Source: Dehalococcoidales bacterium
GTDB taxonomy: Bacteria > Chloroflexota > Dehalococcoidia > Dehalococcoidales > RBG-16-60-22
Assembly (NCBI GenBank): GCA_030606585.1
Contig: JAUWGD010000038.1
Location: 1-13,365 of the forward strand
Length of the DNA: 13,365 bases
Direction of reading: 5' to 3'
A model generated the notes under the pieces. The model did no database searches. It was not told where the DNA came from and worked only from the letters and a program-made list of their open reading frames with translations. The position numbers and the translations under genes are program-made. Shown here piece after piece: positions 1 through 7,795 of this stretch (position 1 is the first letter of the stretch; every line of letters begins with the position of its first letter).

Positions 1-14
1 TGGAGAATAAAGTG

Positions 15-869
15 TCAACCCTGGGACATCTGCTGGCGCTTGCGGTGGTTCTCGATAAAGCGCCGGGCAAACCTGTCACGACCCAGCACAAGGTCGGTGG
101 CCAGTACCGATGGTTTCACCTTGGCGGCATCGACGATTAATACCGTGGCGCCGGCGCCGATAACCATGGAAACCCAGGTGTTATTGATTATGGGACGGTC
201 CGGCATGCCGAAGGAGATATTGCTGGCGCCCATTGTCATGTTCACTCCCAGCTCCTCCCTGATGCGGCGGATGGCCTCCAGGACGTCCTTGCCGGAGTTC
301 GCCTCGGCGCCGATGGCGAAGGTCAGGACATCGATAATCACGTCCTCCCTGGAGATACCGGCTTTCTCCACAGCTTCCACGATTTTATGGGCGATAGCCA
401 CGCGGCGGTCGGCGTTCTTGGGGATACCCTCGTCATCCTGCACCAGGCCGACCACGGCTGCGCCGTATTCTTTAACGAGGGGCAGGACTCTCTTCAGGGA
501 ATGCTCCTCGCCGCTGACGGAGTTGATGAGCGGCTTGCCCTTATAAACCTTGAGAGCGGCTTCTATAGCGTACGTGTTGGGGCTGTCGATGCAAATGGGG
601 GCGTCGACCGCTTCCATCACCGCTTTCACCGCCTTCGGCAGGAGGGCAACATCATCCACGCCGGGAGCGTTAACATTGACATCGATAATATCCGCCCCTG
701 CCTCAACCTGCTCGATTGCCTCTTTGCGGACGATTTCGAGGTCTCCCGACTTCAGGGATTCGGTCAGTTTCTTTCTACCGGTGGGATTAATGCGCTCGCC
801 GATAAGCATGGTTGGCCGGTCAATGGAGATGATGACTTCCTTTTGAGTGCTTGATAATTTAGTTTCCAT
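15..869 (-). CDS. Methyltetrahydrofolate:corrinoid methyltransferase (pterin-binding, AcsE/MtgA/MtvA-like)
   Basis: Cytoplasmic TIM-barrel enzyme expected to move a methyl group between the methylated corrinoid protein and tetrahydrofolate. In 284 residues it shows the marks of the methyltetrahydrofolate methyltransferase branch of the pterin-binding family: IGERINPTG at 23-31, DVNVN at 63-67, IDSPN at 94-98, INS at 115-117, IIDVL at 178-182 and GASNISFG at 214-221. By recalled alignment with Moorella AcsE, the pterin-binding residues correspond to D95, N116, D180 and N217, all present. It is slightly longer than AcsE (about 262 aa), with a basic C-terminal tail (RKRQQ). It is not a dihydropteroate synthase, because the start and the GASNISFG motif are of the methyltransferase type. 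It is the last gene of the operon seen here, 17 nt after the preceding methyltransferase. AGGAG lies 9 nt before the ATG. Fourteen bases follow its stop, so the operon end is not visible. Family call firm; direction of reaction inferred. Confidence 0.9.
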   Translation of the reverse strand: METKLSSTQKEVIISIDRPTMLIGERINPTGRKKLTESLKSGDLEIVRKEAIEQVEAGADIIDVNVNAPGVDDVALLPKAVKAVMEAVDAPICIDSPNTYAIEAALKVYKGKPLINSVSGEEHSLKRVLPLVKEYGAAVVGLVQDDEGIPKNADRRVAIAHKIVEAVEKAGISREDVIIDVLTFAIGAEANSGKDVLEAIRRIREELGVNMTMGASNISFGMPDRPIINNTWVSMVIGAGATVLIVDAAKVKPSVLATDLVLGRDRFARRFIENHRKRQQMSQG

Positions 870-886
870 CGGTCTATACTCCTATT

Positions 887-2227
887 CTATTTGTAGACGC
901 CGTATTCTTTAGCGGCTTCCATTATGACTCGCAGATTGTCCGGATTGCCTTCGTTCATACCGGCCGCGCCGGTTAATATGTAGCCGCCGCCCGGGGCACA
1001 GACCTCGATGAGCTTGCGGCAGTATTCCTTGACATCCCGGGGCTTACCCGTGTGCAATAGCGAGCTCGGTACGTTACCGGCGATACAGGCGGAATCGCCG
1101 AGAACCGCTTTAGCCCTGGCCATATCGATATCTTCAAAGCTCCATATTATCGAGCCCCTGGGTAAGTCCCTGATAACTTCAAGTCGCGCCTCGTATCTTC
1201 CCTCAGCAAAGGGGTAAGGCACGAGACCTTCATCAATCAGTCCCACGAGCACCTTGCGAAAGGTGGGCCAGTAGAAGGTTTCGAACTGCTTGGGGGACAT
1301 GAAGGTCTCATTGCCTTTGTGCAGGGGCATAAAGCACAATGGGCACCCGGAAGCATCAGACATCGCTACGGCCGACCTGATAGCCATGGGCGTTAGTTTC
1401 TCCATAGTCTCGTGGAGTTTTTCCGGCTGGCGGTAGATGTCCATGATAGCCCCCTGGGTCCCACGCAGCACATCGGCAATCATGTCATAGGGAGCTCCAC
1501 TCATACTGCCACTCCTGAAGTTGGGGAATCCTGCGGCAAGAGACGCCCGGTTTACTTCGGCAACGACTTTGAGCCATTTCAGGGTCTCTTTGCCAGCCTC
1601 AATCATAGTTTTAAAAGCAGCCTCGACATCCGGGTTACCTAAAGACGCATAATAACCGATGGGTATACCCATCATGCCCGAGAAGGGAGCCAGCTTGCGG
1701 AACGGCTCGAAGGCTCCGACAATACGTGGTAAAAAGACTCTCATCCAGAAATCAGAGGGATTTTCCAGGAAAGCATCATATTCATCGGCCTTTACGTATT
1801 CCTGTTCGACGTACTGATAAATAGAAGCATTGGCGGGCAGGCCGTGACCCGGCCACTTGTGCAGCCGGTGGCCAGTTATCTCGAATACCTTACCAGGGAG
1901 AACCAGACCGGGACCGGTAAACGAATCCATTTCAAATTCATTGATGAATTTAAGGTAGGACTCTTTTAATTTATCGTAATCGTACATGATTGTCCCGAGG
2001 TCATAGCCCGCATAGTAAGCAGGGAAAACCCCTGAAGGCAGCAGCACCGGCACGCGGTCCGGCTCTTCCAGCTTGATGGCCTTGATAAACCTCGTGGTGC
2101 GTTCTTTATAAAGTTGCTCAGTCTCCGGGCTGTCGAACTTAACACCGGGTGAAAGCCAGCGTTTAAACCGCTCCTCCCGTTTTTCCTCCCAGGTCATTTC
2201 CGCCCATTTCTTCGCCGATTCCATCAT
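887..2227 (-). CDS. UroD-superfamily corrinoid methyltransferase, paralog 1 (closest to the MeTHF enzyme)
   Basis: Predicted substrate:corrinoid methyltransferase of the uroporphyrinogen-decarboxylase fold (446 aa). It is not haem-pathway UroD: the N-terminal RQAGRY-type loop is absent, the protein is about 100 residues longer, and it sits between corrinoid and MeTHF methyltransferase genes. Layout: helical N-terminus with KREERFKRWL (16-25); EPDRVP (55-60) opening the barrel; KWPGHG (124-129); RGTQG (255-259) and YRQPEKLHE (265-273); PLHKG (301-305), AEG (341-343), CIAGN (381-385) and CAPGGGYIL (410-418). H303, E342 and C381 are the likely metal or substrate ligands (inference from conservation across the seven copies and the position of zinc ligands in MtaA-like proteins). 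The start at 2227 is an ATG preceded by AGGAG at 6 nt; a second ATG follows directly. Most similar by eye to paralogs 2 and 5. The substrate cannot be read from the sequence. Confidence 0.88.
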   Translation of the reverse strand: MMESAKKWAEMTWEEKREERFKRWLSPGVKFDSPETEQLYKERTTRFIKAIKLEEPDRVPVLLPSGVFPAYYAGYDLGTIMYDYDKLKESYLKFINEFEMDSFTGPGLVLPGKVFEITGHRLHKWPGHGLPANASIYQYVEQEYVKADEYDAFLENPSDFWMRVFLPRIVGAFEPFRKLAPFSGMMGIPIGYYASLGNPDVEAAFKTMIEAGKETLKWLKVVAEVNRASLAAGFPNFRSGSMSGAPYDMIADVLRGTQGAIMDIYRQPEKLHETMEKLTPMAIRSAVAMSDASGCPLCFMPLHKGNETFMSPKQFETFYWPTFRKVLVGLIDEGLVPYPFAEGRYEARLEVIRDLPRGSIIWSFEDIDMARAKAVLGDSACIAGNVPSSLLHTGKPRDVKEYCRKLIEVCAPGGGYILTGAAGMNEGNPDNLRVIMEAAKEYGVYK

Positions 2228-2242
2228 CCAGTTCTCCTCTTA

Positions 2243-3625
2243 TTATTTTTTATATACGCCGTATTCCTTGGCAGCATCCATCATGGCGTGCAGGTTTTCG
2301 ATTCTACCATGGTCCATGCTGGATGCCGCCGTCAGGATATAACCGCCGCCCGGGGCGCAGGTCTCGATGAGCTTGCGGCAGCCTTCTCTGACATCCTTAG
2401 CCGTGCCGGTGACCATGGTCGAAATGGGGAGGTTGCCGGCGATACAGTTCTTCTTGCCGACCGTTGCCTTGGCTTTGGCCATGTCCATGTACTCGAAGTA
2501 CCACAACATGGATGCCCTGGGCATATCCTGAATGACTTCCAGACGCGGTATGTAATTCCCCTCGGCGAAGGGCATCGGCACGAGGCCCTCGTTAATCATA
2601 CCCAGGAGGACCTTCTTAAAACTCGGCCAGTAGAATTCCTCGAACTGCTTGGGCGACATGAACCCTTTTTCACCCTTGTGCAGGGGCATCATAATAATCG
2701 GCGCCATAGACATGTCGGCGCTGGTGACGGCCTCCTGGATAACGAGGGGTGTTAGACTGTCCAGGGCTTCATGAATTTTCTCCGGCTGCCGGTACATATC
2801 CAGGAAAATGCCCGTGGTGCCGCGGAGCATGTCGGTCAGCATGTCGAATGGTGCCCCGGACATGCCGCCCCCGAAACCCGCATAGCCCCTTTCAATAGCC
2901 TCCCGGCCGACCACGCCGATAGTCATCTGCCATTTCACGATTTCCTCTCCGGCTTTAAACATGGTCTTGTAAGCCTGCTGTATCTTGGGGTCGGCGAACC
3001 GACCCAGATAGAAAATCGGGATGCCGACGAAGGCGGTGAGGTGGGGCAGGTTAGCCAGCGGCTCGAAAGCCCCCGCCTGGCGGGGCATGAAGGTCCTCAG
3101 CCAGAAATCGGACGGGTCCATAATGAGCTTGTCATACTCGTCTGCTTTCATATAATCGCTCTCGACGAACTGGTACGAGCCGACATCGTCGGCGATACCG
3201 TGTCCCGGCCACTTGTGAATCTTATGGTCAATCATCTCCAGCGCCGGGGCCGGCAGGACGAACATGGGCCCGCCGAAGGTATCCATATCCCCGAAGTCGT
3301 CCATGAACTTCATCCAGGCATCCCGCTGCTTCTCGTAGTCGTACATCACCGTCTTGAGGTTGTAACCGGCGTAATAAGCCGGGAAATAACCCACCGGCAG
3401 CATACACGGAACTCTGTCAGGCTCCTCCATCTTTAAGACTTTAATAAATCTTGTAACTCGCTCTTTATAAAGCTTTTCGGCTTCCTTATTCTTGAAATTC
3501 ACGCCCGGAGCCGCGAGCCATTTTTTAAATCTCTCTTCCCGTTTCTGCTCCGGGGTCAGCTCCGACCAGTTTTCGACTGTATCCCTGATAGAGCTTAAAG
3601 GGATATTGGGACTACCCATTATCAT
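2243..3625 (-). CDS. UroD-superfamily corrinoid methyltransferase, paralog 2
   Basis: Predicted substrate:corrinoid methyltransferase, at 460 aa the longest of the seven. The extra length is an N-terminal extension of about 13 residues before the shared NWSELTPEQKREERFKKWL block (19-37). The start at 3625 is an ATG 10 nt after AGGAGG; a second ATG lies 6 nt further in. Shared signatures: EPDRVP (68-73), KWPGHG (138-143), PFDMLTDMLRGTTG, YRQPEKIHE (278-286), PLHKG (314-318), AEG (354-356), CIAGN (394-398) and CAPGGGYIL (423-431). Candidate ligands are H316, E355 and C394. The middle section (about 199-235, IPIFYLGRFADP and following) resembles paralog 5, suggesting a sub-branch. Gaps are 26 nt to the upstream paralog 3 and 15 nt to paralog 1, consistent with one mRNA. 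Family assignment firm; substrate unknown. Confidence 0.88.
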   Translation of the reverse strand: MIMGSPNIPLSSIRDTVENWSELTPEQKREERFKKWLAAPGVNFKNKEAEKLYKERVTRFIKVLKMEEPDRVPCMLPVGYFPAYYAGYNLKTVMYDYEKQRDAWMKFMDDFGDMDTFGGPMFVLPAPALEMIDHKIHKWPGHGIADDVGSYQFVESDYMKADEYDKLIMDPSDFWLRTFMPRQAGAFEPLANLPHLTAFVGIPIFYLGRFADPKIQQAYKTMFKAGEEIVKWQMTIGVVGREAIERGYAGFGGGMSGAPFDMLTDMLRGTTGIFLDMYRQPEKIHEALDSLTPLVIQEAVTSADMSMAPIIMMPLHKGEKGFMSPKQFEEFYWPSFKKVLLGMINEGLVPMPFAEGNYIPRLEVIQDMPRASMLWYFEYMDMAKAKATVGKKNCIAGNLPISTMVTGTAKDVREGCRKLIETCAPGGGYILTAASSMDHGRIENLHAMMDAAKEYGVYKK

Positions 3626-3651
3626 CGCGAAAGGTCCTCCTAAAATATTCT

Positions 3652-4992
3652 CTATGTGTAATAACCGTATTCCTCCGCTGCTTCCATCATGGCATGCAGA
3701 TTTTCCTCCTTCGCCATGTCAAAGGTGGAACCACCGCTTAAAATAAAACCGCCGCCCGGGGCGCAGGTCTCGATGAGCCGGCGGCAGTAATCCTTCATCT
3801 CCCCGGCAGTACCCGTATAGGCGATGGAAACGGGCACGTTGCCGGCGATGCAGGAAACCCTGCCCACTGTTTTCTTGGCTTTAGCCATATCGGTCTGGTC
3901 GAACATCCAGACGACGCCGGATTTCGGCATATCGCTGATGTACTCCAGGCGATTATTGTAAGCCCCCTCCGCCACCGGGAAGGGCACCAGGCCTTCTTCA
4001 ATCATACCTAGGAGAAGCCTCTTGAAGGTAGGCCAGTAGAAAGTCTCGAACTGCTTGTCGGACATGAAGGTATCATCGCCCTTGTGCAGCGGCATCATCA
4101 CCACCGGGCAGTCGGCGGCATCGGACATGGCGATGGCCCCGGACAGAAGCTGCGGCAGGACGAACTCCATGGCCTCGTGGATTTTCTCCGGCTGGCGGTA
4201 CATGTCCAGGACCATGCCGTGAGTGCCCCGGAGATTATCGGCGAAGGCATCAAACGGGGCTATGGCCAGGCCACCGCGGAACATGGGAAAACCCTTGGCA
4301 TAGGCCGCCCGGGTGGTCTCGAAAGAGGCTTTCTGGAGGGCCGGCATATGCTGGCTGGCTTCCCAGATAGCCTTGAAGAATTTCTGGAATTTGGGGTCCT
4401 GGCACATGGCCATGAGCCGCTGGGGCAGTCCCTGGTAGGACGAAAACGAGGGGACACTGGCAAAAGGCTCGAAGACGCCCATGGTGCGCGGCAGGTAGTA
4501 CCGCAGCTGGAAATCGAAAGGGTCTTTCAAAAAGAGGTCGTACTCGTCGGCCTTCATATACTCGCCTTCGATGTACTGGTAGGCGGAATGCGAGTCGTCC
4601 GGCAGGCCGTGCCCGGGCCATTTCATCGTCTTATCGTCCAGGATGTCACTAACCGGAGCCTGGAAGAAGAGGGTGCCGTCAAAGGTATCCGAATCAAAGT
4701 CGTCGAGGAATTTCAGCCAGGCCCATTTCATCTTTTCGGGGTTGTACATCGCCTCTTTGAGGGTAATGCCGGCATGCATTGCCGGGAACCAGCCGGTCGG
4801 CACCGCGCAGGGTACGCGGTCTGGTATTTCCATCTTGGCAGCCTTGGCCAGTCGCGTAGCTCGTGCCTTATAGTCCTTTTCCGCCTGCGGGCTGACGAAA
4901 TTTACATCTTCGGCGTTTATCCACTTAGCAAAACGTAAATCCCGTTTTTCCTGCCAGGTCAACTCCGCCCAGTTATCCGGTCTTTGAAACAC
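3652..4992 (-). CDS. UroD-superfamily corrinoid methyltransferase, paralog 3
   Basis: Predicted substrate:corrinoid methyltransferase of 446 aa. It starts with GTG at 4992 (GGAGG 10 nt upstream), the only GTG start in the series; family alignment (NWAELTWQEKRDLRF at 7-21) supports it. Signatures: EIPDRVP (55-61), KWPGHG (124-129), YRQPEKIHE (265-273), PLHKG (301-305), AEG (341-343), CIAGN (381-385) and CAPGGG (410-415). Candidate ligands are H303, E342 and C381. It forms a clear sub-branch with paralog 6: both carry SSYQGLPQ (184-191 here), LMAMCQDP and an F/W-EAS stretch, and both have EIPDRVP where five copies have a different residue before PDR or ADR. Part of this block is almost identical in DNA between the two genes (see the repeat entries). 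The N-terminal block is less basic than in the others (KRDLRFAKWI). Substrate unknown. Confidence 0.88.
   Translation of the reverse strand: MFQRPDNWAELTWQEKRDLRFAKWINAEDVNFVSPQAEKDYKARATRLAKAAKMEIPDRVPCAVPTGWFPAMHAGITLKEAMYNPEKMKWAWLKFLDDFDSDTFDGTLFFQAPVSDILDDKTMKWPGHGLPDDSHSAYQYIEGEYMKADEYDLFLKDPFDFQLRYYLPRTMGVFEPFASVPSFSSYQGLPQRLMAMCQDPKFQKFFKAIWEASQHMPALQKASFETTRAAYAKGFPMFRGGLAIAPFDAFADNLRGTHGMVLDMYRQPEKIHEAMEFVLPQLLSGAIAMSDAADCPVVMMPLHKGDDTFMSDKQFETFYWPTFKRLLLGMIEEGLVPFPVAEGAYNNRLEYISDMPKSGVVWMFDQTDMAKAKKTVGRVSCIAGNVPVSIAYTGTAGEMKDYCRRLIETCAPGGGFILSGGSTFDMAKEENLHAMMEAAEEYGYYT
4393..4440. repeat. 48-bp near-identical tract in paralog 3 (partner 8540-8587)
   Basis: 47 of 48 bases are identical to 8540-8587 in paralog 6. 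The single difference changes Arg to Gln, and the 16 shared codons show no synonymous change, unlike the surrounding sequence. This suggests gene conversion or a recent partial duplication. Confidence 0.8.
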
Positions 4993-5010
4993 TGTTTACC
5001 AAGCCTCCGT

Positions 5011-6354
5011 TTATTTTTTAGAGACGCCGTATTCCTTGGCGGCAGCCATCATAGCCCGCAGATTTTCTATTTTACCTTTATCGATGCTGGCGCCGCCGCC
5101 CAGGATATAACCCCCGCCGGGGGCACAGTCCTCGATGAGCTTGCGGCAGGTTACCGTTATCTGCTCGACATTGCCGGTCATCATTATCGAGGTGGGCACG
5201 TTGCCGACAATACAGCAGACATCACCCAGTATTCTTTTCGCCTCGGCCATGTCCGTCTGGTCGAACCACCAGACGACGCCGCTCCTGGGTGTGTCCGCAA
5301 TTTGCTTCAGGCGGTTGTTATACTTGCCCTCGGCGAAGGGCATCGGCACGAGTCCTTCGTCAATCATAGCCAGGAAGACGGCCCGCAGCGTAGGCCAGTA
5401 GTATTCCTCGAACTGGGCGTCCGACATGAAGGTATCATCGCCTTTATGCAGCGGCATGATGCAGACGGGGCTGGACATCATCGGGAAATTCTTAATCTGT
5501 GAGGTTACCAGTTTCAGTTGGGACTCCATGGCCTCGTGCAGCTTTTCGGGCTGCCGGTACATGTCCATGACGATGCCGTGGGTACCCCGCAGGACATCGG
5601 CAAAGTGGTCGAAGGGCGCTCCGAGCAAGGGGCCGCCGCCGAACAGGGAGGGATATCCGTGAGACCTGATGTAATTATTAATCTCCATACCGGCAGTCCG
5701 CCATTTAATATACTCATCGGATAAATCCATGAGGGACTGGAATGTCTGGCGTATTTCGGGGTCGGCCAGCGCGGCGACCCATGGATTACCTATCGACATG
5801 CGCAAGGGTGGCAGCTTGGCGAAGCTTTTGAAAAAATCGGAAGTACGGGGCATCATAACCCTGATATTATAGTCGGTTGCGTCCATCATATACGCATCAT
5901 ATTCGTCTGCTTTCATATATTCACCCTCGACGAACTGGTACATCGAGGCGTCTTCGGGCAGGCCCAGACCGGGTAATTTCTGGGTTTTGGAAGCGATTAC
6001 CTCCGATATTTTTCCGGAAGGAATGAAGGCAGGCCCGTTAAAGGTATCCATGTCCCCGAATTCTTCCATGTATTTTTTCCAGATTTCGTGTCCTTTTTTA
6101 TAGTCATACATTATCGTGCGGAAGGTGGCACCCCCCCAGTAAGCCGGGAAATTACCGTGCGGCAGCATCACCGGCACGCGGTCGGGCTCCTCCAGCTTGA
6201 TGGCTTTGATAAATCTGGTGACGCGCTCTTTATAGAGCCTTTCGGCTTCGGGGCTGACGAATTTCACGTCCGGCGGATTGAGCCATCGCTTGAAGCGCAC
6301 TTCGCGTTTTTCCTGCCAGGTCATTTCCTCCCATTTTTTTGCAGTGTCGTTCAT
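5011..6354 (-). CDS. UroD-superfamily corrinoid methyltransferase, paralog 4
   Basis: Predicted substrate:corrinoid methyltransferase of 447 aa, with an ATG start at 6354 after GAAGGA at about 7 nt. Signatures: KREVRFKRWL (16-25), EPDRVP (56-61), RGTHG (256-260), YRQPEKLHE (266-274), PLHKG (301-305), AEG (341-343), CIVGN (381-385) and CAPGGG (410-415). Candidate ligands are H303, E342 and C381. It departs from the other copies in two places that could shape the substrate pocket. The KWPGHG motif is KLPGLG (126-131), losing both the Trp and the His. The region before the PLHKG motif is IKNFPMMSSPV (287-297) rather than the usual A-x-S/A-D/N type. The C-terminal WWFDQTDMA is shared with paralog 7. 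Its N-terminal coding DNA is 94 percent identical to that of paralog 5 over 86 nt. Gaps are 31 nt upstream and 18 nt downstream. Substrate unknown. Confidence 0.88.
   Translation of the reverse strand: MNDTAKKWEEMTWQEKREVRFKRWLNPPDVKFVSPEAERLYKERVTRFIKAIKLEEPDRVPVMLPHGNFPAYWGGATFRTIMYDYKKGHEIWKKYMEEFGDMDTFNGPAFIPSGKISEVIASKTQKLPGLGLPEDASMYQFVEGEYMKADEYDAYMMDATDYNIRVMMPRTSDFFKSFAKLPPLRMSIGNPWVAALADPEIRQTFQSLMDLSDEYIKWRTAGMEINNYIRSHGYPSLFGGGPLLGAPFDHFADVLRGTHGIVMDMYRQPEKLHEAMESQLKLVTSQIKNFPMMSSPVCIMPLHKGDDTFMSDAQFEEYYWPTLRAVFLAMIDEGLVPMPFAEGKYNNRLKQIADTPRSGVVWWFDQTDMAEAKRILGDVCCIVGNVPTSIMMTGNVEQITVTCRKLIEDCAPGGGYILGGGASIDKGKIENLRAMMAAAKEYGVSKK
6171..6256. repeat. 86-bp shared tract, N-terminal part of paralog 4 (partner 7537-7622)
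   Basis: By eye 81 of 86 bases match 7537-7622 in paralog 5, covering the codons from S-P-E-A-E through E-P-D-R-V-P to the V-P boundary. The two proteins differ much more outside this block (for example the barrel centre). Confidence 0.75.
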
Positions 6355-6385
6355 AGAAATATCCTTCCCTCCGTTACAGGCTGGG

Positions 6386-7708
6386 TTAATATACGCCGTA
6401 TTCCTTGGCGGCTTCCATCATGGCGCGCAGGTTTTCATGGTTGCCCATGTCCATCCACGCGCCGGCCGTCAGAATATAACCGCTGCCCGGAGCGCAGACT
6501 TCGATAAGTTTGCGGCAGCGCTCCTTCACCTCCGCGGGCTGGCCGGTGACCATCATCGTGACCGGTACGTTGCCGGCGATACAGGTGTGACCGAGTATTT
6601 TCTTGGCTTTAGCCATGTCCATATGCTCGAAAAACCAGATTGTCGAACTGCGGGGCAAGTCTTTAATGATTTCCAGGCGGGGCTCGTAATTACCCTCGGC
6701 GAAGGGCATCGGCACGAGACCTTCGTCAATCAAGCCCATCATGACCTCTTTGAAAGTGGGCCAGTAGAACTCTTCGTACTGTTTGTTGGACATGAATCCT
6801 CCGGTGCCTTTATGCAGGGGTATGAAGATAATCGGACAGCCGGAGGCGTCAGCCGAACTGACGGCGCCGCTGATGGCAACCGGGGTCAGCTTGGCCATGG
6901 CCTCTTGGAGCTTGTCCGGTCTCTGGAACATGTCCATCATGATGCCGCGCGTGCCTCTTAAAAAGTCTCCGACCATGTCAAAGGGAGCCTGGGACATGCC
7001 GCCCCAGATGTTGGGATAACCGGCGGCCAGCCCAATCTGGCTCATTTCACCGACGGCCATCGCCCACTTCACGGCTTCCTGCCCGGCTTCGAAAAGTGTC
7101 TCGTAAGCCTTCCGTATCTCCGGGTCGGCGAACTGTGCTACATACCCGACCGGTATAGCGACGAAAGGTGTCAGGGGAGCGAATTTTGAGAAGGGCTTAA
7201 ATGCTCCCGCAGCGCGGGGTAAAAAGTACCTTTGTAAATAATCGGCCGGGTCATAGATAAAGGCATCATACTCCTCTGCCGGCATGTATTCACCCTCGAC
7301 GAATTGGTACGAAGGAGCATCGTCAGGCAGACCGCGCCTGGGCCACTTGATTAATTTGAAGTCTATCATCTCCAGCATCCTGGCCGGAAGGACCAGGCTG
7401 GGAGGGAGGAAGGAGTCCATCTCGAAATCATTCAGGAATTTCAGCCAGGCTTCTTTCAACTTGCCGTAATCGTGCATGACTGTCCCGAGATTGTAACCCG
7501 CATAAACGGAGGGGAGAAATTGCGCCGGTATCATAACCGGCACGCGGTCGGGCTCCTCCAACTTGATGGCTTTAGTAAATCTGGTGACGCGCTCTTTATA
7601 GAGCTTTTCGGCTTCCGGGCTGGTGAATTTGATATCGGGTGAAAGCCATCGTTTGAAACGCTCCTCACGTTTTTCCTGCCAGGTCATGTCTGCCCATTTC
7701 TTTTCCAT
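6386..7708 (-). CDS. UroD-superfamily corrinoid methyltransferase, paralog 5
   Basis: Predicted substrate:corrinoid methyltransferase of 440 aa. I chose the ATG at 7708 (MEKKWADMTW) over an in-frame TTG at 7714, because that TTG abuts the AGGAGG ribosome site at 7715-7720, which sits 6 nt before the ATG. Signatures: KREERFKRWL (13-22), EPDRVP (52-57), RGTRG (251-255), PLHKG (297-301), AEG (337-339), CIAGN (376-380) and CAPGSG (405-410, with Ser in place of the second Gly). Candidate ligands are H299, E338 and C376. KWPGHG is altered to KWPRRG (121-126), so this copy, like paralog 4, lacks the conserved His there. FQRPDKLQE replaces the usual YRQPEK, a variant partly shared with paralog 7 (FQRPDK). 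Gaps are 87 nt upstream and 31 nt downstream. Substrate unknown. Confidence 0.88.
   Translation of the reverse strand: MEKKWADMTWQEKREERFKRWLSPDIKFTSPEAEKLYKERVTRFTKAIKLEEPDRVPVMIPAQFLPSVYAGYNLGTVMHDYGKLKEAWLKFLNDFEMDSFLPPSLVLPARMLEMIDFKLIKWPRRGLPDDAPSYQFVEGEYMPAEEYDAFIYDPADYLQRYFLPRAAGAFKPFSKFAPLTPFVAIPVGYVAQFADPEIRKAYETLFEAGQEAVKWAMAVGEMSQIGLAAGYPNIWGGMSQAPFDMVGDFLRGTRGIMMDMFQRPDKLQEAMAKLTPVAISGAVSSADASGCPIIFIPLHKGTGGFMSNKQYEEFYWPTFKEVMMGLIDEGLVPMPFAEGNYEPRLEIIKDLPRSSTIWFFEHMDMAKAKKILGHTCIAGNVPVTMMVTGQPAEVKERCRKLIEVCAPGSGYILTAGAWMDMGNHENLRAMMEAAKEYGVY
7537..7622. repeat. 86-bp shared tract, N-terminal part of paralog 5 (partner 6171-6256)
   Basis: Partner of the paralog 4 tract, in direct orientation about 1.37 kb away. 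A recombination between the two would fuse the paralogs in frame. Confidence 0.75.
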
Positions 7709-7714
7709 AGTCAA

Positions 7715-7720
7715 CCTCCT
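7715..7720 (-). promoter_or_regulatory. Ribosome binding site that fixes the paralog 5 start
   Basis: AGGAGG on the minus strand, 6 nt before the ATG at 7708. It touches the alternative TTG at 7714, which therefore cannot be its start. The remainder of the 87-nt gap (7721-7795) shows nothing recognisable. Confidence 0.75.
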
Positions 7721-7795
7721 TCCATGTGGCTCTTATAGTAGCGAATCAATATAATCCTTGTGAGAGTGTCACGAGACGGTCCAGACGGTTTTTGC

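Noticed and set aside
2288..3436. Two plus-strand open frames (155 and 221 codons) opposite paralog 2
   Set aside because: Same reason: antisense shadows of a well-conserved coding sequence, rich in His and Arg with no domain pattern.
4084..4938. Long plus-strand open frame (284 codons) opposite paralog 3
   Set aside because: It lies wholly antisense to a conserved gene, has no recognisable domain, and similar frames occur opposite the other paralogs. It is a by-product of codon bias.
7709..7795. A second internal promoter before paralog 5
   Set aside because: I found no convincing pair of -35 and -10 boxes at proper spacing; only a clear ribosome binding site.
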